Part shown: piece after piece, positions 32,933-41,385 of the stretch
How the letters are laid out: each line of letters opens with the position of its first letter
Numbering within the stretch: position 1 is the first letter of the stretch
NCBI GenBank assembly: GCA_963422565.1
Contig: OY730228.1
Span: 3,348,001-3,412,000, forward strand
Direction of reading: 5' to 3'
Length of the DNA: 64,000 nt
Source of the DNA: G963422565 sp963422565
GTDB lineage: Bacteria > Pseudomonadota > Alphaproteobacteria > MPNO01
The notes under the pieces: generated by a model
The model's input: the letters and a program-made list of their open reading frames with translations, nothing else
Database searches by the model: none
What the model was told of the DNA's origin: nothing
Translations under genes and position numbers: made by a program

Positions 32933-35286
32933 GCCGCGCCGACCGCGACCGGGACAAGCGGCCGCGCCCGCATCGAAGCGGCGACCCGCGCCTCGTCCGC
33001 CGGGCCGTAGAGCGTGCCGCGCTGTACCGCCGGCCGCCCGGCGGCGCGCGCGAGCGCCTTGATCTCGGCGGGCGGAAACTCCTGGCCATGGGCCGTTCCC
33101 GCGGCGCGCGAGATGCTCTCGTTCATCAGCGTGCCGCCGAGATCGTTGACCCCGGCGTCGAGACAGGCCGCGGCGCCGATGCGGCCCATCTTCACCCAAG
33201 ACGTCTGGATGTTGGGGATCAGCGGGTGCAGGGCGATTCGGGCGACGGCGTGCATCAGGAGCGCCTCCCGCCATGTCGGCCCGCGCCGCGCCCGGCCGCG
33301 CAGATAGATCGGCGCCTCCATATGGACGAAGGGAAGCGGCACGAACTCGGTGAAGCCGCCGGTCTCCGTCTGCAGATCACGAATTCGCGTCAGATGGCGT
33401 GCCCAGGCGCCGCGGTCCTCGACGCTCCCGAACATGATCGTGGCGGTGGTGCGCAGGCCGCGCCGGTGCGCGGCGCCGACGATGTCCAACCACTGTTCCA
33501 CGGTCACCTTGTCCGGGCAGAGGATGCGGCGGATCGGCGGATCGAGGATTTCGGCGGCCGTTCCCGGCAGCGAGCCGAGGCCGGCATCGACCAGACGCCC
33601 AAGGAAGTCGGAGACGGAAATCCCGAGGGTCGCCGCGCCCTGGCTGATCTCGAGCGGCGAGAAGGCGTGGACGTGAATCGCCGGCGCCGCCTCCTTCACG
33701 GCGCGGGTGATCCGGAGATATGTCTCGCCCGTGTAGTCGGGATGTATTCCGCCCTGGAGGCAGACCTCGGTGGCGCCGCGTTCCCAGGCTTCGGCCGTGC
33801 GCCGCGCGATCTCGTCGAGGCCGAGATCGTAGGGCGTGCCGCGCAGGCCGGCGCTGGACCGGCCCTTCGAGAAGGCGCAGAAGCGGCACGCATAACCGCA
33901 GATGTTGGTGTAGTTGATGTTGCGGTTTACGACATAGGTGACGGGATCGCCGACGGCCGCGCGGCGCATTTCGTCGGCCGCCGCGCAGACTGCCGCGACG
34001 GCGCCGCCGCGCGCCGCGAACAGTTCCGCGATCTCGCCGACGGTCAGCGTCTTCCCGGCGGCGGCGCGCGCGAGGACGCGATCGATGCAGGGCGATGCCG
34101 CACCGACGGCGGCGCGTCCGCCGACGGGCGGCGGCGCCGCCGATCCCGGAGCCCAGACGTCCTCCCGCGCACAACCGTCGCCGTCGGTCGCGCGCAGCAC
34201 GGCCGTCCTCAGCCCGTCGTCGATCCAACGATCGGGCGCGCGGGCATAGTCCGGGTAGACGGCGAGCCGTTCGACGAGGGTCTTTCCCTTCGCCGCGGTT
34301 CCACGGGCGAGCGCGTCGATCGCGGGCCAGGGGGCTTCCGGGTTGACGTGGTCCGGCGTTACCGGGGAGACCCCGCCCCAGTCGTTGAGGCCGGCGTCGA
34401 TCAGATCGGGCCAGCGCTCCGCGCTGAGGTTGGGCGGCGCCTGTATGTTCATCCGGGCGCCGAGGACGATGCGCGCCGCGGCGATCGTCCACGCAAGGTC
34501 GTCCATGGTCGGCTCCGGCGCGCCCGCCATGCGGGTGTCCGGCTTGGCGCGAAAGTTCTGAACGATCACTTCCTGGATGTGGCCGTAGCGGCGGTGGAGG
34601 TCGGCGATCGCGAACAGTGCGTCCAACCGCTCCGCCCGCGTCTCGCCGATGCCGATCAGGATCCCCGTTGTGAACGGGATCGCCTGTTCGCCGGCGTGGC
34701 GGAGGGTGACAAGGCGCGGCTCGGGCAGCTTGTCGGGCGAACCGTGATGCGGCATCCCCGGTTCCGAGAGCCGGGCGGAGAGGCTCTCCAGCATCAGTCC
34801 CTGCGACACCGAGACTTCGCGCAGCGCGGCCAGCTGCCCGGCGGCGAGGACGCCCGGATTCACGTGCGGCAGCAGTCCCGTCTCCTCCAGGACGAGGCGG
34901 CACGCATGGACGAGATAGTCGATGGTCGTCTCGAAGCCGAGGGCGGCGAGCGCATCCCGGGCCGCGCGGTAGCGCAGCTCCGGCTTGTCGCCGAGCGTGA
35001 ACAGCGCTTCCTTGCATCCCGCGCCCGCACCGGCGCGGGCGATCCCGAGCACCGCATCGGGGTCGAGAAAGGCGCCGACGGCCTCGCGCGGCGGCGCGGC
35101 GAAGGTGCAATAGCCGCAGACGTCCCGGCAGAGCCGGGTCAGCGGAATGAACACCTTGCGCGACCAGGTCACGATGTCGCCATGGCCCGCGTCGCGAAGC
35201 GCGGCGGCCTCGGCGCCCAGCGCCCGCGCGGAGGAAGCCAGCAACCGGTCGCGCAGCCGCCCGCGCTCTTCCGTCGAGCCGTCCAT
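32929..35286 (-). CDS. fbiC: 7,8-didemethyl-8-hydroxy-5-deazariboflavin (Fo) synthase, CofG-CofH fusion
   Basis: 785-residue bifunctional radical-SAM enzyme that makes the Fo chromophore of F420 from tyrosine and a riboflavin precursor. The N-terminal CofG half carries Cys53, Cys57 and Cys60 in CRDVCGYC; the C-terminal CofH half carries Cys463, Cys467 and Cys470 in CGYACRFC. Each binds a 4Fe-4S cluster. Fusion is typical of actinobacteria and of proteobacterial F420 producers, while archaea use separate proteins. The ATG at 35286 is preferred over the frame's upstream extension, which has no family similarity and contains the dispersed repeat. First gene of the F420 operon. Confidence 0.93.
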   Translation of the reverse strand: MDGSTEERGRLRDRLLASSARALGAEAAALRDAGHGDIVTWSRKVFIPLTRLCRDVCGYCTFAAPPREAVGAFLDPDAVLGIARAGAGAGCKEALFTLGDKPELRYRAARDALAALGFETTIDYLVHACRLVLEETGLLPHVNPGVLAAGQLAALREVSVSQGLMLESLSARLSEPGMPHHGSPDKLPEPRLVTLRHAGEQAIPFTTGILIGIGETRAERLDALFAIADLHRRYGHIQEVIVQNFRAKPDTRMAGAPEPTMDDLAWTIAAARIVLGARMNIQAPPNLSAERWPDLIDAGLNDWGGVSPVTPDHVNPEAPWPAIDALARGTAAKGKTLVERLAVYPDYARAPDRWIDDGLRTAVLRATDGDGCAREDVWAPGSAAPPPVGGRAAVGAASPCIDRVLARAAAGKTLTVGEIAELFAARGGAVAAVCAAADEMRRAAVGDPVTYVVNRNINYTNICGYACRFCAFSKGRSSAGLRGTPYDLGLDEIARRTAEAWERGATEVCLQGGIHPDYTGETYLRITRAVKEAAPAIHVHAFSPLEISQGAATLGISVSDFLGRLVDAGLGSLPGTAAEILDPPIRRILCPDKVTVEQWLDIVGAAHRRGLRTTATIMFGSVEDRGAWARHLTRIRDLQTETGGFTEFVPLPFVHMEAPIYLRGRARRGPTWREALLMHAVARIALHPLIPNIQTSWVKMGRIGAAACLDAGVNDLGGTLMNESISRAAGTAHGQEFPPAEIKALARAAGRPAVQRGTLYGPADEARVAASMRARPLVPVAVGAA

Positions 35287-35403
35287 CCCTCGCCGCCCCC
35301 TGGATTGTTCGGGCACCGCCCGGCGCTCGACGAACGGTGCGCCGGCCGGACATAGCCGGAAACGACCGGCGGTGTCACCTGCGACGCCTTCCCCACCCGC
35401 GCG

Positions 35404-35478
35404 TCCCGCCTCTCGCGGGGCGGGTAATCCGACTCCGCGCGCTCTCCCATCAAGGGGGAGGGTCGGGGCAGGTTTCGC
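35404..35478. repeat. Dispersed hairpin repeat, divergent copy
   Basis: Lies in the 254-base gap between fbiC and the divergent dehydrogenase. It contains CCCGCCTCTCGCGGGGCGGG and CTCCCATCAAGGGGGAGGGT, two adjacent GC-rich hairpins. On the minus strand the order and wording (CCCGACCCTCCCCCTTGATG...) resemble the repeats at 42842-42972 and 56302-56433, so it is taken as a more diverged member in opposite orientation. Confidence 0.55.
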
Positions 35479-35540
35479 GTTGCCCGATCCCGGCCGGCCC
35501 GTCAAGATCGCGGACATGCGATCCGAAGCGCGGAGGCGGC

Positions 35541-36650
35541 GTGACGATTTCATCGGTGGCGGTTCTGGGCGCGGGGCATGGCGGGCATGCCGCGGCGGCG
35601 GATCTCGCCCGGCGTGGCTACGAGGTCCGCCTCCATGCTCGGCGTGCGGAAATTCTGTCGGCGATTCGGGATCGGGGAGGAATAACCGCGCGCGGCGTCT
35701 TCGAGGGCCGGGCGATACCGAGGCTGCTCACGACCGATGTCGCCAAGGCGGTCGCGGGGGCGGATCTGGTCATGCTCGTCGTGCCCTCGATCGCCCATGA
35801 GACCTATGCGCAGGCCTTGGCCGACACGTTGCCCGGCGGGGTCCCGGTGCTTCTGAACCCGGGCCATACGGGCGGCGGGCTCCACTTCCAGACCGCGCTG
35901 CGCAGGGCCGGCCGGACCGACCCGGTCGAGATCTGCGAGACGGTCACCCTCACATATATCGCGCGTCTCGAAGGCCCTGCCGAAGTGGGAATCTATTCCT
36001 ACACCCGTAAGCTCATGTTCGCCGCCCTGCCGGGCAGCGCCACCCTGCGGCTGCATCGGCTCGTCCGGCCGCTCTTCCCGGAAATCCGCCCTGCGTCGAG
36101 CGTTCTCGAGACGGGGCTCTCGAACATCAACGCGGTCTTCCACCCGCCCGGCATGCTGATGAACGCCGGCTGGATCGAGGACACCGGCGGCGATTTCCTG
36201 TTCTACCGGGAGGGAGTGACCGAGTCGGTGGGCAGGGTCGTCGCCGCCGTCGACGGCGAGCGGCTGGCGGTCGCCCGCGCGCTCGGCGTTCCCGCGCGGC
36301 CGTTCCTGGAAATCTTTCGCGATGCCGGTTTGACGACGGACGCGGCGGCCGCCAGCCGTTCGGTCGCCCGCGCTTGCAGGGAGAGCGCTCCCAACCGAAC
36401 GCTCCGCAGCCCGCCGTCGCTCGATCACCGCTATGTCCACGAGGATGTCGGCTACGGGTTGGTGCCGATCGCCGGGCTCGGCCGGCTGGCCGGCGTCGCG
36501 ACCCCGACGATCGACGCGCAGATCGCGCTGCTCTCGACGGCGGCGGGGGTCGACTATGCGGCCGACGGGCTAACGCTCGCGCGGATGGGCGTCGCGGACC
36601 TCGACCCCGCCGAGCTGCTGGACCGGGTCGGCGGCGGGGAACGGCTGTGA
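35541..36650 (+). CDS. NAD/NADP octopine/nopaline dehydrogenase-family protein
   Basis: 369-residue opine-dehydrogenase-family enzyme. The Rossmann motif VLGAGHGGHAAAADLARRG is near residues 8-26, VPSIAHETYA near 90, and the C-terminal domain has NINAVFHPPGMLMNAGWIE (near residues 195-213) with the His/Asp pair region that serves catalysis. Members reduce imines formed between amino acids and keto acids. GTG at 35541 is chosen because GGAGGCGGC lies directly before it and homology starts there. It overlaps the next gene by GTGA, so both are co-translated, divergent from the F420 operon. Confidence 0.85.
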   Translation: MTISSVAVLGAGHGGHAAAADLARRGYEVRLHARRAEILSAIRDRGGITARGVFEGRAIPRLLTTDVAKAVAGADLVMLVVPSIAHETYAQALADTLPGGVPVLLNPGHTGGGLHFQTALRRAGRTDPVEICETVTLTYIARLEGPAEVGIYSYTRKLMFAALPGSATLRLHRLVRPLFPEIRPASSVLETGLSNINAVFHPPGMLMNAGWIEDTGGDFLFYREGVTESVGRVVAAVDGERLAVARALGVPARPFLEIFRDAGLTTDAAAASRSVARACRESAPNRTLRSPPSLDHRYVHEDVGYGLVPIAGLGRLAGVATPTIDAQIALLSTAAGVDYAADGLTLARMGVADLDPAELLDRVGGGERL

Positions 36651-37636
36651 GCCCGTCGTCGTTCGGGGTGAGCTTTGACGGGTTCGCGTCGTTCCAGGAC
36701 GCCCTCGGGCAGGCCAGGCGCGTCGAGGCGGCGGGCGTCGGCAAGCTGTGGATGGCGGAGCATCTCGGCTACCGGCAGTCGCTCGTGATGTGCACCGCGT
36801 TCGCGCTGGCGACCGAACGGGCCGCCGTGGTGCCGACGGCGATCAGCCCGTTCCTGTGGAATCCGGTCTCCGTCGCGATGGCAATGGCGACCATCGCCGA
36901 GGCGGCGCCCGGCCGGGCGGCCCTGGCCCTCGGTTCGGGCAATCCGATGTTTCTCGCCGAGGCGGGCGCCGTGCTCGAGCGGCCGGTTCAGGCGATGCGG
37001 GAATTCATCGCCTGTCTGCGCCAGCTCTGGTCGGGCGTCCCGGGGGACTTCCGGGGCGAGAGGTTCGGCCTGCACGGCATGCGCATGGCCTTCGTGCCGG
37101 AAGGGGATATCCCGATCTATGTCGCGGCGATGGGGCCGCGGATGCTGCGGCTCGCGGGGGCCCATGCCGACGGCGTGGTTCTGTCCGCCGGGCTCAGCGT
37201 CGAGCACGCGGCGCTGTCGCTTCGCCGGGTCGCGGAGGGTGCCGAGAGCGCCGGACGCGACCCCGCGGATATCCGCCGCGCCTCCTATCTCTATATCGCG
37301 GTGGACGAGGATCACGCCGCGGCGCGCGATCTTCTGCGCTCCCGAATCGCGTTCATGATGCGGAACGACTTTGTTGCCGAGAGCGTATCGGCCTCGGGAA
37401 TCCCGATCGATCGGATCGCCGTCAAGGAGGCGGTCGCCCGCCGCGATCTGGCGGCGGCGGCGCGGCTGATTCCCGATGCGGCGGTGGACGCCTTCGCCGT
37501 CTGCGGGCCGATGGAGACCTGTCGGCGGCGCCTCGCCGCCTACCAGGCGGCCGGCATCGAGGAGCCGGTGCTGCTGATCGCCGGCAGTGGCGCGGGGGAA
37601 CGGGCGGTGCTGGAGGCAATCAGTTCGCCGGGGTGA
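36647..37636 (+). CDS. LLM-class oxidoreductase, probably F420-dependent (methylene-H4MPT reductase-like)
   Basis: 329-residue luciferase-like TIM-barrel protein. WMAEHLGYRQSL near residue 35, NPVSVAMAMATIAEAAPGRAALALGSGN (in parts, residues ~67-95) and IPIYVAAMGPRMLRLAGAHADGVVLS-type text match the Mer/F420-dependent branch rather than the FMN-dependent bacterial luciferases. Together with its position next to the F420 operon this suggests F420H2 as cosubstrate. GTG at 36647 overlaps the upstream stop. Its last 17 bases overlap the convergent transporter gene. The substrate is unknown. Confidence 0.82.
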   Translation: MSPSSFGVSFDGFASFQDALGQARRVEAAGVGKLWMAEHLGYRQSLVMCTAFALATERAAVVPTAISPFLWNPVSVAMAMATIAEAAPGRAALALGSGNPMFLAEAGAVLERPVQAMREFIACLRQLWSGVPGDFRGERFGLHGMRMAFVPEGDIPIYVAAMGPRMLRLAGAHADGVVLSAGLSVEHAALSLRRVAEGAESAGRDPADIRRASYLYIAVDEDHAAARDLLRSRIAFMMRNDFVAESVSASGIPIDRIAVKEAVARRDLAAAARLIPDAAVDAFAVCGPMETCRRRLAAYQAAGIEEPVLLIAGSGAGERAVLEAISSPG

Positions 37637-39437
37637 GGGCGGCAACCTCGCTCCGCTCCGCCCTCTCCGCGAACTGAAGCTCGTAGAGCATCGCGTACAG
37701 CCCGCCGCCTCGGAGCAGCTCGCCATGGCTGCCCGACTGGACCAGCCGGCCCCGGTCCAGAACGTGGATTCTGTCGGCGTGCACGACGGTGGACAGCCGG
37801 TGGGCGATCACGACCGTCGTGCGGCCCTTCATCAGCCGCTCGACCGCCGCCTGGATCTTGCGTTCGGTGACGGAATCGAGCGCGCTGGTCGCCTCGTCGA
37901 GCAGCAGGATCGGTGCGTCCCGGAGCACCGCGCGCGCGATCGCGAGACGCTGGCGCTGACCGCCCGAGAGCCTGAGCCCGCGCTCTCCGAGGACGGTCTC
38001 GTAACCCTGCGGCAGGTCCTCGATGAACTCCTCGGCCGCCGCGATCCGGGCTGCTCGGCGAACGGCGTCGGTGTCGGCGTCGGGACGGCCGTAACGGATA
38101 TTCTCGAGGACACTATCGTCGAAGAGCATCACCTCCTGGCTGACCAGGGCGATGCAGTCGCGCAGTGCGGCGATCCCGGTCGATCTTACATCGCGTCCGT
38201 TGACCGAGACCATGCCCTCGCACGGATCGTAGAAGCGCGGTATAAGGTTGAAGACGCTGGATTTTCCTGCGCCCGAGGGGCCGACCAGCGCGGTGACGCG
38301 ACCGGCCTCCGCCTCGAAGCTGACATCGCGCAACGCGCGCGAATTGGCATCGTAGCCGAAGGTCACGCCCTCGAATCTGACCGCGCCGGGAACGCGGTCG
38401 ATCGGCAGCGGGGACGGCGGGTCCACGATCTCGGCTCGCCGGTCGAGAAGATCGAATATCCGCTGGGCGGCGGAGAACCCCTCCTGCAATTGCGCGTTGA
38501 GGTCGGCCAGCGCCCGCATTGGCTGGTAGGCCAGGATCAGGGCGGTGATGAAGGAGAAGAACTCGCCGGCCGTGGTCGCGCCCGAGATCACCCTGAAGCC
38601 GCCATAGGCGATCACCGCGGCGATCGCCACGCCCGATACCATGTCGATCAGCGGCAGCGTTGCCGATCTGGAACGGGCGGCGCGCATGCTGAGGCGAAAG
38701 ATTCCTTCGATGCGCGCGCCGATGCGCGCGCGTTCGAAACCCTCGCAGCCGAAAGCCTTGACGGTCCGTATGCCCTGCAGGCTCTGAGCCAGGGAGGAGG
38801 CGAAGCTTCCCATCTGTTCCTGGACCTCCGTGGTCAGGCGCCGGATGCGCTGCCCGAGGCGGTGGATCGGGTAGATCGTCAGCGGTATGACGACCAGGAA
38901 GATGCAGGAGAGCAGCCAGTCCCGGTGGAGCATCACAGCGGCCAGGAAGATGACGGTGAGCCCCTCGCGGCCGAGGACCATGACCGCGCGGGAGACGGCG
39001 AAACGGATCTTCTGGATATCGAAGGTGAAGCGCGACATGAGCGCGCCCGAATGTCGCGCTTCCATCGTCGCGACGTCCTGGTGCAGCAGGTGGCCGAACA
39101 TCTGCGTCTGGATATCGCAGACGATCCGTTCGCCGACGCGCGCCATCAGGACTTCCTGGGCGTAGGAACCGCCGCTCTTGAGCAAAAAGGTGACGACGAC
39201 CGCGGCGCTGACCGCGAGCAGGGCGGTCGTGTCCCGGTCGATGAAGACATCGTTGACCACTGGTTCCATCAACCAGGCCAGGAGGCCGTTCGCGGCGGCG
39301 ACGATCGCCATGAAGACCCCTGCCAGGCTCAGGCGCGTGACATGGGTCCGGATGGCGTTGCGCCACAGCCGAACGAACAGCGCGCGCGACGTCCGATCGG
39401 GGGCCGGGTGGGGCGCGGACGGGGTTGCCGCAGACAT
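37620..39437 (-). CDS. ABC transporter, MsbA-like lipid A/multidrug exporter
   Basis: 605-residue half-transporter with six membrane helices fused to an ATPase domain. Seen: Walker A GPSGAGKSS (near residue 398), the signature LSGGQRQRLAIARA, Walker B ILLLDEATSALD and the H-loop IAHRLST. The arrangement is that of MsbA and related exporters; a role in lipid A or lipid flipping is inferred from family. The ATG at 39437 is preferred to an in-frame ATG at 39551 because the intervening text is not family-like. The phosphatase gene at 39550 is divergent, 112 bases away. Confidence 0.88.
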   Translation of the reverse strand: MSAATPSAPHPAPDRTSRALFVRLWRNAIRTHVTRLSLAGVFMAIVAAANGLLAWLMEPVVNDVFIDRDTTALLAVSAAVVVTFLLKSGGSYAQEVLMARVGERIVCDIQTQMFGHLLHQDVATMEARHSGALMSRFTFDIQKIRFAVSRAVMVLGREGLTVIFLAAVMLHRDWLLSCIFLVVIPLTIYPIHRLGQRIRRLTTEVQEQMGSFASSLAQSLQGIRTVKAFGCEGFERARIGARIEGIFRLSMRAARSRSATLPLIDMVSGVAIAAVIAYGGFRVISGATTAGEFFSFITALILAYQPMRALADLNAQLQEGFSAAQRIFDLLDRRAEIVDPPSPLPIDRVPGAVRFEGVTFGYDANSRALRDVSFEAEAGRVTALVGPSGAGKSSVFNLIPRFYDPCEGMVSVNGRDVRSTGIAALRDCIALVSQEVMLFDDSVLENIRYGRPDADTDAVRRAARIAAAEEFIEDLPQGYETVLGERGLRLSGGQRQRLAIARAVLRDAPILLLDEATSALDSVTERKIQAAVERLMKGRTTVVIAHRLSTVVHADRIHVLDRGRLVQSGSHGELLRGGGLYAMLYELQFAERAERSEVAALTPAN

Positions 39438-39549
39438 CGGGCGTTTGTAGACAGGCCGTGGATGGAGGGCAAAACCCGTTGTCGGGTCGCCGAGCCTCCT
39501 ATGTATCCGCTCTCCGGTCTCGACTCCCGTCGGCAGCTCGCAGCTTGGC

Positions 39550-40236
39550 ATGAATGATTTCGCGAACGATGATTCGGATATCGTGCCGATGACGCCGGGC
39601 GCGAGGCTCCGCGCCTATCTGAGCATGACCTTCATCGACCACGGCTTCATCCGCTGGGCCTACTGCAACACCCACCGCCTGACCCCCGAGGTGTGGCGCA
39701 CCGCCCAGCCGCTGCCACGCCATCTGCGGTGGGCGAAATCGACCGGGATCCGGACCATCGTGAATCTGCGCGGGCGCTCCGGGAATGCCGGCCATTACCG
39801 CATCGAGCGCGAGATTTGCGGCCGCCTCGGCCTGAAATTGGTCGATTTCCCGATGGTCTCGCGCGACATGCCGTCGCGAGGGGTCTTGATCGCCGCCAAA
39901 CGTCTGTTCCGCGAGATCGAGTATCCGATCCTCATGCACTGCAAGTCCGGCGCCGACAGGACCGGATTCATGGCGACCCTCTTCCTTCATCTTCATCGGG
40001 GCATCCCGATCGAGACCGCCAGACGGCAGCTTTCCTGGCGTTATGGCCATGTTTCGCGGGGGCGCACGGGGATGCTGGACTATTTCTTCGAGAGCTACGA
40101 GAAGGACACCGGCGGCGATGCGAAGCAATTCGACGACTGGGTCGAAAGGGTGTACGATCCGGCGGTCCTGAAACGGTCCTTCCGGGACAGTCGGTTCGCG
40201 AACTTCATCCTCGACCGGCTGCTCGGACGCGGATAG
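39550..40236 (+). CDS. Dual-specificity/tyrosine phosphatase-family protein
   Basis: 228-residue phosphatase with the P-loop HCKSGADRTG (nucleophile Cys131, Arg137, the C(X)5R signature). TIVNLRGRSGN (near residues 69-79) precedes it, and Asp in DFPMVSRDMPSR (near residues 99-110) may be the general acid. No signal peptide or membrane segment. Bacterial members act on phosphoproteins, phosphoinositide-like compounds or lipid phosphates; being next to an MsbA-like exporter makes an envelope-lipid role possible but unproven. Confidence 0.82.
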   Translation: MNDFANDDSDIVPMTPGARLRAYLSMTFIDHGFIRWAYCNTHRLTPEVWRTAQPLPRHLRWAKSTGIRTIVNLRGRSGNAGHYRIEREICGRLGLKLVDFPMVSRDMPSRGVLIAAKRLFREIEYPILMHCKSGADRTGFMATLFLHLHRGIPIETARRQLSWRYGHVSRGRTGMLDYFFESYEKDTGGDAKQFDDWVERVYDPAVLKRSFRDSRFANFILDRLLGRG

Positions 40237-40243
40237 CGCCGGC

Positions 40244-41362
40244 TCACCCGATCTCGATCAGGCGGTCGTTGTCCGTCGCATCCGACAACAGCCGCGCAGG
40301 ACCGTCCTCGGTCACGACGATCATGTCTTTAAGCTGCATGCCGAAGCCGAGCCCGGTCCGATAGACCAGAGGCTCGATGCCGAGAACCGTGTTCGCCGAG
40401 AGAAGCCCCGTCTCGTGCGGGCCGAGATAGGGCCTTTCGTGCAAATGCAGCCCGATTCCGTGGCCGACGAAGGCGATCGGCGGCAGACCGAGCGTGCCGA
40501 ACCTTTCCAGAAAGGCGTCGTAGATGTCCCGCCCGCTTTCGCCCGGGCGGATGCGGTCGAGGAGCATGTGCTTGCAGCCGACGAGGTTCCGCCAGATCTC
40601 CTCGGCGCCATCCGGCGGCGCGCCGACCACGGCGGTTCGGCAGACGCCGGCATGGTAGCCGCCGATCATCGAGAATATCTCCACCCGGCAGACGTCTCCC
40701 GCCGCGAGGACGCGGGGGCTCGGCCCGACATTGGGAAGCTGGCTGCGGGGGCCGGTGGCGACGATCATCAACTTGAACTGCTCGGCCCCCTGCTCGTAGA
40801 CGCTGCGGGTCAGCGCGGCGGCGATATCCATCTCGCTGTCGCCCGGCCGGACGGCCGCGAAGGCGGCGCCGATCGCCCTGTCGGAGATTCGCGACAGCCG
40901 CTCCAGAAGCGCGATTTCCTCGGGCGTCTTGATGCGGCGCAACCCGTCGAAGAGCGCGTCGACCGGCACGAATCGGGCGTCGGGCAGGGTCGCCTCGAGC
41001 CGTCGTAGATCGCCAGCGGGCAGATAGTCGAACTCGGTCCCGATCCTGGCCGAGCGGAGCCCCATCGCGCCGAGCTCGTCCGCCAGCGCGGCCATCGGAT
41101 CCTCGTCGAACTCTCCCCAGGGGCGGACTCTGGTGTCTCCGACGCGCGCCGCGACGGTGGTCTCCTCCATGTCGACGCAGACGATCGCGGCCGCGCCGCC
41201 GGCGGCGACGACGGCCATCGCGTGGCGCCATCTCATCAGCGGCTGCGAGGGAACCACGAAGCCGGCCGTATAGGCGAAATTCTCCGGCGAGACCGCGACG
41301 ACCGCCTCCAGCCCGGCGGCGGCCATCTCCGTCCTCAGCCGATCGACGACATCCGGGCGCAT
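40244..41362 (-). CDS. M24-family creatinase-like hydrolase lacking metal ligands
   Basis: 372-residue pita-bread-fold protein (creatinase N-terminal domain, residues 1-145, then M24 domain). In metallopeptidases five residues bind two metals: Asp, Asp, His, Glu, Glu. Here the corresponding positions are Glu228 and Gly239 (in RVEIFSMIGGYHAGVCRT), His301 (GHGIGLHLHE), Glu330 (GIEPLV) and Lys345 (LKDMIVVTEDG). Three of five are changed. The stretch FSMIGGYHAGVCRT resembles creatinase (FPMI.GYYTALERT), which works without metal. A C-N hydrolase of a small molecule is therefore more likely than a Xaa-Pro peptidase. It lies 23 bases after the enolase-superfamily gene. Confidence 0.82.
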   Translation of the reverse strand: MRPDVVDRLRTEMAAAGLEAVVAVSPENFAYTAGFVVPSQPLMRWRHAMAVVAAGGAAAIVCVDMEETTVAARVGDTRVRPWGEFDEDPMAALADELGAMGLRSARIGTEFDYLPAGDLRRLEATLPDARFVPVDALFDGLRRIKTPEEIALLERLSRISDRAIGAAFAAVRPGDSEMDIAAALTRSVYEQGAEQFKLMIVATGPRSQLPNVGPSPRVLAAGDVCRVEIFSMIGGYHAGVCRTAVVGAPPDGAEEIWRNLVGCKHMLLDRIRPGESGRDIYDAFLERFGTLGLPPIAFVGHGIGLHLHERPYLGPHETGLLSANTVLGIEPLVYRTGLGFGMQLKDMIVVTEDGPARLLSDATDNDRLIEIG

Positions 41363-41385
41363 GGGGCCCCTTCCTGCGGTTGCGC

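Noticed and set aside
33088..35355. 755-codon plus-strand frame opposite fbiC
   Set aside because: Typical antisense open frame of GC-rich DNA; the fbiC protein on the minus strand has all motifs.
35287..35553. N-terminal extension of FbiC by 89 residues
   Set aside because: The extension covers the dispersed repeat and has no family similarity; the ATG at 35286 fits the known start of the CofG domain.
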